From Myxococcus sp. RHSTA-1-4 (GTDB taxonomy: Bacteria > Myxococcota > Myxococcia > Myxococcales > Myxococcaceae): DNA of 64,000 nt. The stretch spans positions 496,001 to 560,000 of the forward strand of contig NZ_JAIQDG010000002.1 of the NCBI RefSeq assembly GCF_020037125.1, read 5' to 3'. The first letter of the stretch is position 1, and each line of letters starts with the position of its first letter. A program made the position numbers and the translations under genes. The notes under the pieces were generated by a model, which made no database searches, was not told the origin of the DNA, and worked only from the letters and a program-made list of their open reading frames with translations. Shown in pieces: positions 1 through 10,948 of this stretch.

Positions 1-363
1 TACGCCAACATGTGGCTGGACAGCTCCAACGACTGGATCTACCGCCACCTGCACCACTGCGCGAAGCAGATGGTGGAACTGGCCCGGGACTTCCCAGACT
101 CCGCCAGTCCCCTGCATCGCCGGGCGCTCAACCAGGCCGCGCGCGAGCTGCTGCTCGCCCAGTCCTCCGACTGGGCCTTCATCATGAAGACGGGCACCAT
201 GGTGGAGTACGCGCGGCGCCGCACCCGCGAGCACGTCCTGCGCTTCCAGCGGCTGCACGACGAGTTGCGCGCCGGCACCATCGACGAGGGCTGGCTGGCC
301 CACGTCGAGGGCCGTGACAACCTCTTCCCCGAGCTGGACTACCGCGTGTACCGGCCCGGCTGA
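1..363 (+). CDS. GH57-family 1,4-alpha-glucan branching enzyme, C-terminal fragment
   Basis: The reading frame is open from the first base, so this is the last 120 codons of a gene that begins outside the window. Visible motifs are WLDSSNDWIYRHLH, LNQAARELLLAQSSDWAF and a YRVYRPG end. They match the C-terminal helical domain of GH57/DUF1957 branching enzymes, which form alpha-1,6 branches in glycogen in the cytoplasm. The catalytic barrel is not in view, so activity cannot be judged. The family call rests on recalled conservation of the helical domain. Confidence 0.8.
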   Translation, partial: YANMWLDSSNDWIYRHLHHCAKQMVELARDFPDSASPLHRRALNQAARELLLAQSSDWAFIMKTGTMVEYARRRTREHVLRFQRLHDELRAGTIDEGWLAHVEGRDNLFPELDYRVYRPG

Positions 364-370
364 GCCCCCA

Positions 371-400
371 GGGAACAGTCGGGTGGGCGGACTGTTTCCC
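371..400 (+). terminator. Hairpin after the branching enzyme gene
   Basis: Left arm GGGAACAGTC (371-380) pairs with GACTGTTTCCC (390-400), with one bulged base and a 9-nt loop. It lies 8 bp past the stop codon of the upstream gene. There is only a short pyrimidine stretch after it, so it would be a weak intrinsic terminator. Confidence 0.4.
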
Positions 401-463
401 TTCCGTCGCCAGGGGGTGGGTTTCGCTTGCGGGACGTCATTTCCGCCTTAGCTAGGAATGCAT

Positions 464-1960
464 ATGAACCGTTCTCCCGTCGCTCCCCGGAGGGCCCTGG
501 TCGCGGCGCTCCTGCTGGCACTGCCAGGCGCCTCCTTCGCCCAGGCCCCGGCCGCCCCGAAGCCGGCCCAGCCCGCTTCGCAGGGGGCGCAGCCGGCTCC
601 GGCTCCGGATGGCAACGTCCTCCAGCCCGCCACGCGCGAGGCCCAGGCGCTTCCGTCGCTGGCGCCGCTGGTGGAGTCCGTGAAGACCGCGGTGGTCAAC
701 GTGGACGTGCAGGCCCGGGGTGGGGGCGGCATGGAGGGCATGGAGGGGAACCCGTTCTTCGACCGCTTCTTCGGCGGTGGCCGTGGCGGGCCGCGCGAGC
801 CCATCCGTCAGGGCGCGGGCTCCGGCTTCATCATCGACCCCAAGGGCATCATCCTCACCAACAACCACGTGGTGGAGGACGCGGTCTCCATCACCATCCG
901 CCTGGATGACGGGCGCACCTTCGCGGGCGACGTGGTGGGGCGAGATCCGCTCACCGACGTGGCGCTGGTGAAGGTGAAGGAGAAGGTCGAGAACCTGCCC
1001 ACGGTGAAGCTGGGAGACTCGGACGCGCTGCGCGTGGGCGACTGGGTGGTGGCCATCGGCAACCCGTTCGGCCTCGCCTCCAGCGTGAGCCTGGGCATCG
1101 TCTCCGCGCGCGCCCGCGAGATTGGCGCCAGCGCGTATGACGAGTTCCTCCAGACGGACGCCGCCATCAACCCCGGCAACTCCGGCGGCCCGCTCTTCAA
1201 CATGAAGGGCGAGGTGGTGGGCATCAACACCGCCATCGTCGGTGGGGGCACGGGCATCGGCTTCGCGGTGCCCAGCAACCTGGTGAAGGCGCTGCTGCCA
1301 CAGCTCGAGAAGGAAGGCGCCGTCACCCGCGCGTGGCTGGGCGTGGGCATCCAGGACCTGACGAGGGACCTGGCCGGCGCGCTCAAGTTGCCGGTGACGG
1401 AGGGCGCCATCATCACCCAGGTCAACCCGGGCTCGCCCGCGGCCAAGGGGGGGCTGAAGGCGGACGACGTCGTCACCGCCATCGACGGCCGGCCGGTGAC
1501 CTCCAGCAGCGAGCTGACCCGCACCGTGGCGCTCAAGCGTCCGGGCAGCACCTCCACGCTGACCGTCTTCCGCGAGGGCAAGAAGCAGGACGTGAAGGTG
1601 ACGCTGGGCACGCGGCCGGACCTGGAGGGCGTGGCCTCCAAGCGGCCGAGCGCCACCGACGAGCAGGAGAGCTCGCGCCGCGTGGGCGTCAGCCTCCAGA
1701 ACCTGGACGCGCGCACCGCGCAGCAGGCGGGCTTCACCGAGCGCCAGGGCGCGCTCATCACCGACGTGGTGCCCGGCTCTCCGGCGGACCGCGCACAGCT
1801 CGAGCCCGGCATGCTGGTGGTGGAGGCCAACCGCAAGCCCGTGAACAGCGCGGACGAACTGGCGCGCGTCATCCGGTCCGCGAAGTCGGGTACCACGCTG
1901 CTCCTGCGCGTGGCGGGGCCGGGGGGCAACCGCAACCTGCGCGCCCTCCGGGTGCCGTGA
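464..1960 (+). CDS. HtrA/DegP-family periplasmic serine protease with two PDZ domains
   Basis: The 498-residue protein starts with a Sec signal peptide (RR, then a hydrophobic stretch, then ASFAQA). A trypsin-like domain follows with the full triad: H135 (NNHVVEDA), D165 (DPLTDVALVKV) and S240 (NPGNSGGPL). Two PDZ domains lie at about residues 270-370 and 400-495. This is the Do/DegQ plan: periplasmic quality control that degrades misfolded envelope proteins. I chose the second ATG (464) because AGGA at 454-457 sits 6 nt before it, whereas it would nearly touch the ATG at 458. A Gly/Met-rich loop near residue 90 corresponds to the flexible LA loop of DegP. Confidence 0.93.
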   Translation: MNRSPVAPRRALVAALLLALPGASFAQAPAAPKPAQPASQGAQPAPAPDGNVLQPATREAQALPSLAPLVESVKTAVVNVDVQARGGGGMEGMEGNPFFDRFFGGGRGGPREPIRQGAGSGFIIDPKGIILTNNHVVEDAVSITIRLDDGRTFAGDVVGRDPLTDVALVKVKEKVENLPTVKLGDSDALRVGDWVVAIGNPFGLASSVSLGIVSARAREIGASAYDEFLQTDAAINPGNSGGPLFNMKGEVVGINTAIVGGGTGIGFAVPSNLVKALLPQLEKEGAVTRAWLGVGIQDLTRDLAGALKLPVTEGAIITQVNPGSPAAKGGLKADDVVTAIDGRPVTSSSELTRTVALKRPGSTSTLTVFREGKKQDVKVTLGTRPDLEGVASKRPSATDEQESSRRVGVSLQNLDARTAQQAGFTERQGALITDVVPGSPADRAQLEPGMLVVEANRKPVNSADELARVIRSAKSGTTLLLRVAGPGGNRNLRALRVP

Positions 1961-1976
1961 GGCGGAGCGTGCGTGC

Positions 1977-3911
1977 CTACGCCTTGGCCACGCCGCCCGG
2001 GGCCGAGGTGGTGGCCACGGCGGGGGCTTCCGTCGCGGGAGTGTGCGGGCCGCGCTCGCGGCCGGGGTGCATCTCCATGCCGGGCTCGTAGGGCGTGGTC
2101 CGGTTGCGGCCGGTGCGCTTGCTGCAATAGAGCGCCGCGTCCGCGCAGTCCACCAGGCCCTCCTGGGTGGAGGCGTCGGTGGGGTAGTGGGCCACGCCGA
2201 TGGACACCGTGACGTGGTTGCCGGGCAGGCCGGGCTGGCTCAGCATCAGGGTCTCCGCCACCGCGCGGCGCAGCTTCTCCGCCACTTCCACCGCGTCCGC
2301 CTTGCTGGCCTGGGGCAGCAGCAGGACGAACTCCTCGCCGCCGTAGCGCGCCAGCGTGTCCACCTTGCGCACGCGCACGCGGAGCACGTCGCACACGCGG
2401 CGCAGCGTCTCGTCGCCCACGCGGTGGCCCGCCACGTCGTTGAGGCGCTTGAAGTGGTCCACGTCAATCATGAGGAGCGCCAGCGGCGTGCCGAAGCGGT
2501 GCGCCCGCGCCACCTCCAGCTCCATGCGCTGGAAGAGGTGGCGCCGGTTGGGCACGCCGGTCAGCGGGTCCGTCATGGTGAGCTTCACCGTCTCCGCGTG
2601 CAGCCGCGCGTTCTTCACCGCCGTGGCCGCCAGGTCCGCCACCGCCGTCAGCAGCTCGATTTCCCCCGCGGAGAAGCTGGCCACCTCCGGGCGCTGGCAG
2701 TTCATCACCCCCAGCAGCGTGCCCATGTGCACCATGGGCACCGCCAGCAGCGCGCCCCGGTCCATGGCCCCCTCCACCAGGCCCCGCCGCGCGAAGACGC
2801 TGGTGCGGTCCTCCAGGTCCGGCAGGTACACCGCCTTGAGCGTCTCCGCCGCGCGCCCGCACGCGCCCTCGCCCACGGAGAAGGTGAGCCCCTCCGTGCC
2901 GCGCCCCTCCGGCCACGCGTGCCTCACCTCCAGCAGGCCCTCCACGTTGAGGACCATGATGGAGAAGTCCGGAATCTGGAGCCGCTCCACCACCATCCGG
3001 GTGACGGCCTCCAGCAGCTCGTCCAGCTCCAGCGTGGCGTTGACCGAGCGCGCCACGTCGAACAGCAGCGACAGCTCCCGCAGGCGCTCCTCCAGCTCGT
3101 CCTTGAGCGCCAGCTTCTCCTTCACCACCTCCAGGTCGCGGTGGGTGTCGATTTCCTCCGCCTTCATCGCGGTGAGCCGCGCCAGCATCTGGTTGAAGGC
3201 CGCGCCCAGCCGCGCCAGCTCGTCCGTGCCCCGCGAGTCCGCGCGCACCAGGAAGTCGCCGGCCTCGGCGCGCCGCATGGCCGCGCTCAGCTTGCGCAGC
3301 GGGCGGGTGAGGTTGAAGTGCAGCCCCAGCGCGGTGAGCACCGCCAGCAGGGCGATGAACAACACCATGGCGCCCAGCGCGCCGCGGAACATCTCCGTGA
3401 GCTGCTGGTGCAGCGCCGGCTCCGTCATCCGCATCTGCAGGACGCTGGCGCCCGGCACCTCCCCCTCGGTGTGGCAGCTGCCGCACTCGGGGCCGCCCAG
3501 CGGCCGCACCACCTCCGTCACCCCGGCCGTGGAGCGCGCCGTCTCCGGCCCGGGCGCCGTCAGCCGCTTCGCCTCCGCGTGCACCGTGCCCACCTCGTCC
3601 GGCTGGCGCGACCAGCGGATGCGCCCGTCCGGCGTCAGCACCCGCACGTCCTCCACCGAGCGGAACAGCCGCGTGTCCGAGCGGAGCACCTCCGCCACCG
3701 CCTCGTGGGCCCTCGCCCCCGGCGCCGACGGCAGCGCGAACGTGGAGGCCACGAACTCCGCCAGCGCCAGCGACTCCACCTGCGTGGCGTCCTGGACGGC
3801 CACCCGCGCGTCACGCCAGAAGTGGCCCACGCCCAGCAACGCCACCACCAGCCCCGGCAGGGCGATGCTCCACAGGAGCTTCCTGCCAACAGTGTCCGGA
3901 CCCAGGGGCAT
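1977..3911 (-). CDS. Membrane diguanylate cyclase with periplasmic c-heme motif, HAMP, GAF and GGDEF domains
   Basis: The 644-residue protein has a first membrane segment at about 13-27, a periplasmic region to about 175, a second membrane segment at about 178-200, then HAMP (200-250), a coiled coil, GAF (about 285-430) and GGDEF (about 450-615). The active site is intact, GGEEF at 524-528, and an RxxD inhibitory site (R515-D518) lies five residues before it. It should therefore make cyclic-di-GMP with product inhibition. The periplasmic part holds one CxxCH motif (C143, C146, H147), which implies covalent c-type heme and sensing of redox state or a gas. It converges with the protease gene, 16 bp apart. 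The ligand is not known from the sequence. Confidence 0.9.
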   Translation of the reverse strand: MPLGPDTVGRKLLWSIALPGLVVALLGVGHFWRDARVAVQDATQVESLALAEFVASTFALPSAPGARAHEAVAEVLRSDTRLFRSVEDVRVLTPDGRIRWSRQPDEVGTVHAEAKRLTAPGPETARSTAGVTEVVRPLGGPECGSCHTEGEVPGASVLQMRMTEPALHQQLTEMFRGALGAMVLFIALLAVLTALGLHFNLTRPLRKLSAAMRRAEAGDFLVRADSRGTDELARLGAAFNQMLARLTAMKAEEIDTHRDLEVVKEKLALKDELEERLRELSLLFDVARSVNATLELDELLEAVTRMVVERLQIPDFSIMVLNVEGLLEVRHAWPEGRGTEGLTFSVGEGACGRAAETLKAVYLPDLEDRTSVFARRGLVEGAMDRGALLAVPMVHMGTLLGVMNCQRPEVASFSAGEIELLTAVADLAATAVKNARLHAETVKLTMTDPLTGVPNRRHLFQRMELEVARAHRFGTPLALLMIDVDHFKRLNDVAGHRVGDETLRRVCDVLRVRVRKVDTLARYGGEEFVLLLPQASKADAVEVAEKLRRAVAETLMLSQPGLPGNHVTVSIGVAHYPTDASTQEGLVDCADAALYCSKRTGRNRTTPYEPGMEMHPGRERGPHTPATEAPAVATTSAPGGVAKA

Positions 3912-3970
3912 GCGCTTGTCGCGGCTCTCCGCAGCGGTGGCTTAAACTTGTTTCACGAACTTCATACGGA

Positions 3971-3999
3971 ATTGTCAATTGGCTGACGCGGACTGTCAA
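3971..3999 (-). promoter_or_regulatory. Candidate sigma-70-type promoter for the GGDEF gene
   Basis: Read on the minus strand there is a perfect TTGACA (3994-3999), a 17-bp spacer and GACAAT (3971-3976). A second TTGACA lies at 3973-3978. Just upstream is the short palindrome CGTAC-TT-GTACG (4001-4012), a possible operator. The region also lies in front of the divergent pgeF. Confidence 0.45.
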
Positions 4000-4048
4000 A
4001 CGTACTTGTACGAGAATATTCCCGTTTCAGCGGGGTTTCCCGAGACAC

Positions 4049-4810
4049 ATGGCCACTGAGTTCCTGTCTTCCCCTCTGCTTCCCGTCCCCCATGGCTTCG
4101 CCACCCGTGCGGGGGGCGTCTCGGACGGGCCTTATGCTTCGCTCAACCTGGGCTTTTCGGTGGGGGACGCGCGGGAGCGGGTGCTGGAGAACCACCGCCG
4201 GCTGGCCGCCGCCGCGGGCGCGTCGCTGGGCGCGCTGTGCCGGGTGTCCCAGGTGCATGGGGACCGGGTGCTGGAGGCGAGGGGAGGGGAGGGCACGGAC
4301 GGGCTGAGGCCCGTGGAGGGCGAGGCGGACGCGCTGTGGACGGAGGCGCCGGGGACGTGGGTGGCGGTGGGCACGGCGGACTGCGTGCCGGTGCTGCTGG
4401 TGGACCCGGACGGCCGGCGCGTGGCGGCGGTGCACTCGGGGTGGCGGGGGACGGACGCGGACATCAGCGCGCGGGCGGTGGAGGCCCTGGTGGCGAAGGG
4501 GGCCCGGCCGGAGCGGCTGCTGGCGGCGGTGGGGCCCTCCATCCAGCGCTGCTGCTACGAGGTGTCCGACGAGCTGGCACAACGCTTCAGCGGGCGCTTC
4601 GGGGCGGAGGTGGTGGAGTCCGTGGGCGCGAGCGTGCGGCTGGACCTGACACGGGCGGTGCGGATGACGCTGCTGCGCGCGGGGCTGAAGCCGGCGCACG
4701 TGGACGTGCTACCGGCCTGTACCGCCTGCGAGCCTGTCCGCTTCTTCTCCCACCGCCGCGACGCGGGGCGCACCGGACGGCACCTCAACTACGTGGTACA
4801 CCGGTTCTAG
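4049..4810 (+). CDS. pgeF: PgeF/YfiH-family multicopper-oxidase-fold protein (peptidoglycan editing factor / purine nucleoside phosphorylase)
   Basis: The 253-residue protein has the family signatures: an N-terminal FATRAGGVSDGPYASLNLG, QVHGD (first metal/active-site His), GTADCVPVLL (Cys) and AAVHSGWRG (second His). Members have been described both as enzymes that remove misincorporated residues from UDP-MurNAc-peptides and as purine nucleoside phosphorylases, so the physiological substrate is open. Length is usual. The start ATG has no clear Shine-Dalgarno sequence. A promoter for the next gene begins 29 bp after the stop, so this gene is probably a transcription unit of its own. Confidence 0.88.
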   Translation: MATEFLSSPLLPVPHGFATRAGGVSDGPYASLNLGFSVGDARERVLENHRRLAAAAGASLGALCRVSQVHGDRVLEARGGEGTDGLRPVEGEADALWTEAPGTWVAVGTADCVPVLLVDPDGRRVAAVHSGWRGTDADISARAVEALVAKGARPERLLAAVGPSIQRCCYEVSDELAQRFSGRFGAEVVESVGASVRLDLTRAVRMTLLRAGLKPAHVDVLPACTACEPVRFFSHRRDAGRTGRHLNYVVHRF

Positions 4811-4838
4811 CCCCACGGGGCGCGTCCCGGCCGTTTTC

Positions 4839-4868
4839 TTGACGCTCTCCGACGGGCCTTCCTATCCT
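4839..4868 (+). promoter_or_regulatory. Sigma-70-type promoter of the CpoB-like gene
   Basis: TTGACG (4839-4844), 18-bp spacer, TATCCT (4863-4868). The predicted transcript start near 4875 leaves about 20 nt of leader before the GTG at 4896. This argues against the longer reading frame that uses the TTG inside the -35 box as start codon. Confidence 0.6.
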
Positions 4869-4895
4869 CGGGAAGACTCCCGTCCGAAGAGGCCC

Positions 4896-5729
4896 GTGCC
4901 CGCGCGCTCCGTCATCTTCCGCCTGCTCGCCGCCGCGCCGCTGTGCGTGCTGAGCGCCTGCGCCACCACCGCCCCCACCCAGGCGGACGTGACGGCGCTG
5001 AGGGCGGAGCTGCGCGCGCTGCGCGAGTCGCAGTCCCGGATGATGGAGCGGCTGGAGCGGCTGGAGGCGCACGACGCGGTGGCGCGCGCGGCCACCGGAG
5101 GGGGCTCGAAGGCGCCTGCCCCGGAGCCCGGCGACGCCGGCGATGCGCTGGGCGCCACCCCGGAGCTGGCGGTGGTGAAGCTCAAGCCCCGCTCCGAGCC
5201 CGCGCCGAGGCTGCCCACGCAGGTGCCCGTGGTGGAGCCGGACTCGGACCAGATGGAGATGTTCATCAGCAACGTGCCGGACGGTGCCCCGTCCTCCGGC
5301 GCGGCCACCGTGGTGGCCACGCGCGAAGAGGAGGCCGAGCAGCAGGACCCGGACGTGCTGGAGGCGGAGTACGAGAAGGCCGTGTCGCTCCTGCGCACCG
5401 GCAACGTCGAGGGCGGCGTGGAGCGCCTGCGCCGCTTCGCCGAGGACAACCCCCGCCACCCGCGCGCGGACAACGCGCTGTACTTCAGCGGGCTCGGGCA
5501 GGTGGGCCTCAACGAGTACAAGGAAGCCGCGAAGACGTTCGAGCGGCTCATCAAGACCTATCCCGCCGGGGATGCCATGCTGGACAGCATGCTCCGGCTC
5601 GCCGAGTGTCGGGTGCGGCTCAATCAGGCCGCGGATGCCCGGGCGCTCTACACCCGCGTCGTCACCCAGTTTCCGGGGACGGCCGCCGCCACGCAGGCGG
5701 AGCAGCGGCTCGCCGCGCTCCCGCAGTGA
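4896..5729 (+). CDS. CpoB/YbgF-like outer-membrane lipoprotein with coiled coil and TPR domain
   Basis: The 277-residue product starts with a lipoprotein signal (hydrophobic stretch ending LSAC). A short heptad-type helix follows (LRAELRALRESQ...MERLERLEAH), then a low-complexity linker, then about three TPRs from about residue 150 to the end. This is the layout of YbgF/CpoB, which links Tol-Pal to peptidoglycan synthesis during outer-membrane constriction, although tol-pal genes are not adjacent here. The GTG at 4896 is preferred over the upstream TTG because AGAGG lies just before it and the upstream codon overlaps a promoter. It shares one base with the start of the next frame at 5729 and probably forms an operon with the LysM gene. 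Confidence 0.78.
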   Translation: MPARSVIFRLLAAAPLCVLSACATTAPTQADVTALRAELRALRESQSRMMERLERLEAHDAVARAATGGGSKAPAPEPGDAGDALGATPELAVVKLKPRSEPAPRLPTQVPVVEPDSDQMEMFISNVPDGAPSSGAATVVATREEEAEQQDPDVLEAEYEKAVSLLRTGNVEGGVERLRRFAEDNPRHPRADNALYFSGLGQVGLNEYKEAAKTFERLIKTYPAGDAMLDSMLRLAECRVRLNQAADARALYTRVVTQFPGTAAATQAEQRLAALPQ

Positions 5730-5755
5730 TGCCTCTTTCGAAAGGACGTCGTCCG

Positions 5756-6967
5756 ATGCGCTCCAGGATCCTCACCTCGCTGATGCTGAGCCTCGCCGTC
5801 GCGCCGGCCTGGAGCGCGCGCGCCCAGGATGCCGAGGACCAGGACACCGAAGCCGGAAGCGAGATGGAGGGCGCCGAGGTGGTGGACGAGGCGCCGGAGC
5901 CCGCCCCCGGTGCCGTGACGGTGCCGCCGGGCGCCCCCCGGGGCCGTGACAGCGCCCCGGGCCAGGTCCACTCGGTGCAGGAGGGCGACACGCTGTGGGA
6001 TTTGTCCCAGCGCTACCTGGGCAGCCCCTGGTACTGGCCGAAGGTCTGGTCCTACAACCCGGAGATCGCCAACCCGCACTGGATCTACCCGGGCAACCAG
6101 GTGCGCTTCTTCGCCGGCGGCGAGGAGGTGCCCGCCCGCGTGGAGCCCGGCACGGAGATGGTGGTGGACGAGGGCGACGTGACGGCCCCCGTGGAGATGC
6201 CCGGCGCGGCGGTGACGGTGACCGGGAAGATTGGCTACGACGTGTCCACGTCGCGCCCCGTGACGACCCAGGGCTTCGTCACCCAGCGCGAGCTGGACGA
6301 GGCCGGCCGCATCGAGGGCTCGTCCTCCGGCGCGCTGATGCTGTCCTTCCCGGACCACGCCTACGTGCGCTTCAAGAAGAAGGGCAGCGCCAAGGTGGGC
6401 GACCGGTACGTCGTCTTCCACACCACCCAGGAAATCAACCACCCGGTGACGGGGAAGAAGCTGGGCTTCCTCACCGACTTCCTCGGCACCCTGCGCGTGG
6501 TGCGCATCAATGAGAACGTCGTCACCGCGCAGGTGGTGGACACCTGGGACGGCATGGAGCGCGGCGACCTGGTGGGCCCCGTCGGCGAGCGCCTCACCGA
6601 GCGCATCGCCCCGCGGCCCAACACCAAGGAGGTGCAGGCCACCGTCATCACCGCCCTGGTGCCGTACCTCACGCAGCTGGGTGAGCACCACACGGTGGTG
6701 ATGGACCGGGGCAGCGCGGACGGCGTCCAGCTCGGCAACACCTTCACCATCCTCCGCCGGTGGGACCCGGCGCTCCATGTGCTCGGCCAGGGCCGCGTGG
6801 TGCTCAGCGACAAGGAGAAGCGCCTCCCCTGGGAGGACATCGGCACCTGCATGGTGACCGAGGTGAAGGAGCGCACCTCCAACTGCCTCATGCTGCGCTC
6901 CCTGGAGGAGCTGGTCCCCGGCGACCGCGCCGTCATGCGCGTCTCCCAGCCCACCGCCAGCCGCTGA
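5756..6967 (+). CDS. Exported LysM-domain protein
   Basis: This 403-residue protein has a signal peptide (ending near SARAQDAE), an acidic linker, and one LysM-type domain at about residues 76-125 (VHSVQEGDTLWDLSQRYLG ... NPHWIYPGNQVRF). About 270 residues of mixed beta structure follow, with no domain I recognise. LysM binds peptidoglycan glycan chains, so a periplasmic wall-bound role is likely. The ATG at 5756 is chosen because AAAGGA lies 9 nt upstream; an in-frame ATG at 5729 overlaps the stop of the preceding gene. LysM followed by this kind of large tail is common in myxobacterial and deltaproteobacterial exported proteins of unknown role. Confidence 0.8.
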   Translation: MRSRILTSLMLSLAVAPAWSARAQDAEDQDTEAGSEMEGAEVVDEAPEPAPGAVTVPPGAPRGRDSAPGQVHSVQEGDTLWDLSQRYLGSPWYWPKVWSYNPEIANPHWIYPGNQVRFFAGGEEVPARVEPGTEMVVDEGDVTAPVEMPGAAVTVTGKIGYDVSTSRPVTTQGFVTQRELDEAGRIEGSSSGALMLSFPDHAYVRFKKKGSAKVGDRYVVFHTTQEINHPVTGKKLGFLTDFLGTLRVVRINENVVTAQVVDTWDGMERGDLVGPVGERLTERIAPRPNTKEVQATVITALVPYLTQLGEHHTVVMDRGSADGVQLGNTFTILRRWDPALHVLGQGRVVLSDKEKRLPWEDIGTCMVTEVKERTSNCLMLRSLEELVPGDRAVMRVSQPTASR

Positions 6968-7016
6968 GCGGCGGCAGGAAATATGCATTCCCCCGGCCAC
7001 TGGAGGGGTTGAGAGC

Positions 7017-7045
7017 TTGACCGGTGGCGGTCGGGTGTCTATGTG
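7017..7045 (+). promoter_or_regulatory. Sigma-70-type promoter upstream of dprA-topA
   Basis: TTGACC (7017-7022), 17-bp spacer, TATGTG (7040-7045). The transcript would start near 7052, about 50 nt before the dprA ATG. Confidence 0.55.
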
Positions 7046-7103
7046 TCGCGCCCCTCCTGGGGACCCATCTTCTATATAGGTGGGAAACGGGCAGGGGACA
7101 GGA

Positions 7104-8225
7104 ATGGCGGACGCTGAGACCGACAGCCTCACGGCGGAGCAGCAGGCGTGCCTGGCGCTCTGGGCGGTTCCCGGCCTGGGGCCGAGGACACTGGCCTCCC
7201 TGCGCGCGTTCGCGGATGGAGGTCTCGCACCGCTGGCCTCCGTCCCTGTACGGGACTGGGTGTCCGACGCGCCGGTCTCCCCACAGGTGCGCCGCCGGCT
7301 GGCCCAGGTGGACGCGCTCCCGGCGCTGGCCTCGCGGGTGCTGGACGCCTGCCACAGGGGCGGCATGAGGGTGGCATTCGCCGGGGAGCGCGCCTATCCA
7401 GAGCGGTTGAAGGAGGTGCTGGATGCGCCGCCGCTGCTCTTCTACCGGGGCCGCCCGGGGCTGCCCCGGCGCCGGGTGGCCATGGTGGGCAGCCGCCATC
7501 CGGACCACGGCTTCCTGCCCTATGCGCGCGGCTTCGCGCGGAAGGTGGCGGAGGGCGGGGTGGGGGTGGTGTCGGGCGCGGCCATCGGGGTGGACCAGGC
7601 GTGCCACTGGGGCGCCCTGGACGTGGCGGGGGAGACGTGGGCGTTCCTCGGGTCGGCCCTGGATGCGCTGGACGCGGCGCAGGCCCGCCTGCTCCCCCAC
7701 TTCCTGGAGGGAGGCGGCGTGTTCTTCAGCGAGCTGCCTCCTGGCGTCCGGGCGAGCGTCACCACCTTCCCGCGCCGCAACCGGCTCATCTCCGGCGCAT
7801 CCGACGTGGTCCTGGTGTTGAGGGCAGGGGTGGGCTCGGGTGCGCTGTATACGGCGGAGGCGGGGCGGGTGCAGGGGCGGCCGGTCTTCGCGCTGCCCGG
7901 AGATGTCACGCAGCGGGCGGCCGCTGGCTGCAATGCGCTGCTCCGGGACGGGCATGCCAGGGCGTGCACGGGCCCGGAAGAACTCTGGAGGGCGGTGGGC
8001 GTTCAGCCGGGACTGACGCTTCCCCCGGAGCCTCCCGAGGCATGGGACTCGCTCTCCGCGGAAGCGAAGGGCGCTTATGAGGTGTTGGACCGGGTTCCCC
8101 GGACATTCGACGAGGTGCTGGCCGACAGCACCCTCTCCCCCGCGGCGCTCACCGGCGCGCTGGTGGAGCTGGAGTTGACGGGGCTGATCATCCAGCACCC
8201 GGGACGGTTGTACGAAAAGGTCTAG
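7104..8225 (+). CDS. dprA: DNA-processing protein DprA
   Basis: The 373-residue protein has a helical N-terminal domain, then the Rossmann-like DprA/Smf core at about residues 95-305 with VAMVGSRHP, GVVSGAAIGVDQACH, FPRRNRLISG and VFALPGDV. The C-terminal segment resembles the winged-helix DML1-like domain. DprA loads RecA on incoming single-stranded DNA during natural transformation, a process known in Myxococcus. The ATG at 7104 follows an AGGGGACAGGA-type ribosome site; the in-frame GTG at 7080 has no such site. topA starts 11 bp after the stop, the common dprA-topA order. Confidence 0.93.
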   Translation: MADAETDSLTAEQQACLALWAVPGLGPRTLASLRAFADGGLAPLASVPVRDWVSDAPVSPQVRRRLAQVDALPALASRVLDACHRGGMRVAFAGERAYPERLKEVLDAPPLLFYRGRPGLPRRRVAMVGSRHPDHGFLPYARGFARKVAEGGVGVVSGAAIGVDQACHWGALDVAGETWAFLGSALDALDAAQARLLPHFLEGGGVFFSELPPGVRASVTTFPRRNRLISGASDVVLVLRAGVGSGALYTAEAGRVQGRPVFALPGDVTQRAAAGCNALLRDGHARACTGPEELWRAVGVQPGLTLPPEPPEAWDSLSAEAKGAYEVLDRVPRTFDEVLADSTLSPAALTGALVELELTGLIIQHPGRLYEKV

Positions 8226-8236
8226 GTAGGAGAGTC

Positions 8237-10786
<2,550 letters not shown>

Positions 10787-10824
10787 AAGCCCAGTAGTTC
10801 CGAAGGGCTGGCCCGTCCCTTGGC

Positions 10825-10854
10825 TTGACAGCCTCGGCGGGCCCGCCCTAGAAG
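10825..10854 (+). promoter_or_regulatory. Candidate promoter of the exbB-exbD-exbD operon
   Basis: Perfect TTGACA (10825-10830), 18-bp spacer, TAGAAG (10849-10854), in the gap after topA. The -35 context TTGACAGCCTCGG recurs at 47410, but there no good -10 is at the right distance. Confidence 0.45.
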
Positions 10855-10948
10855 TCCGGGTTGCCCCCTCCTCGGGGAGTGACTCATGGGTGCCCGTGTC
10901 CGGACGGGCCCGCCTGGGGGGACGGGCGTCGAAAGGACACCAGGCGCG

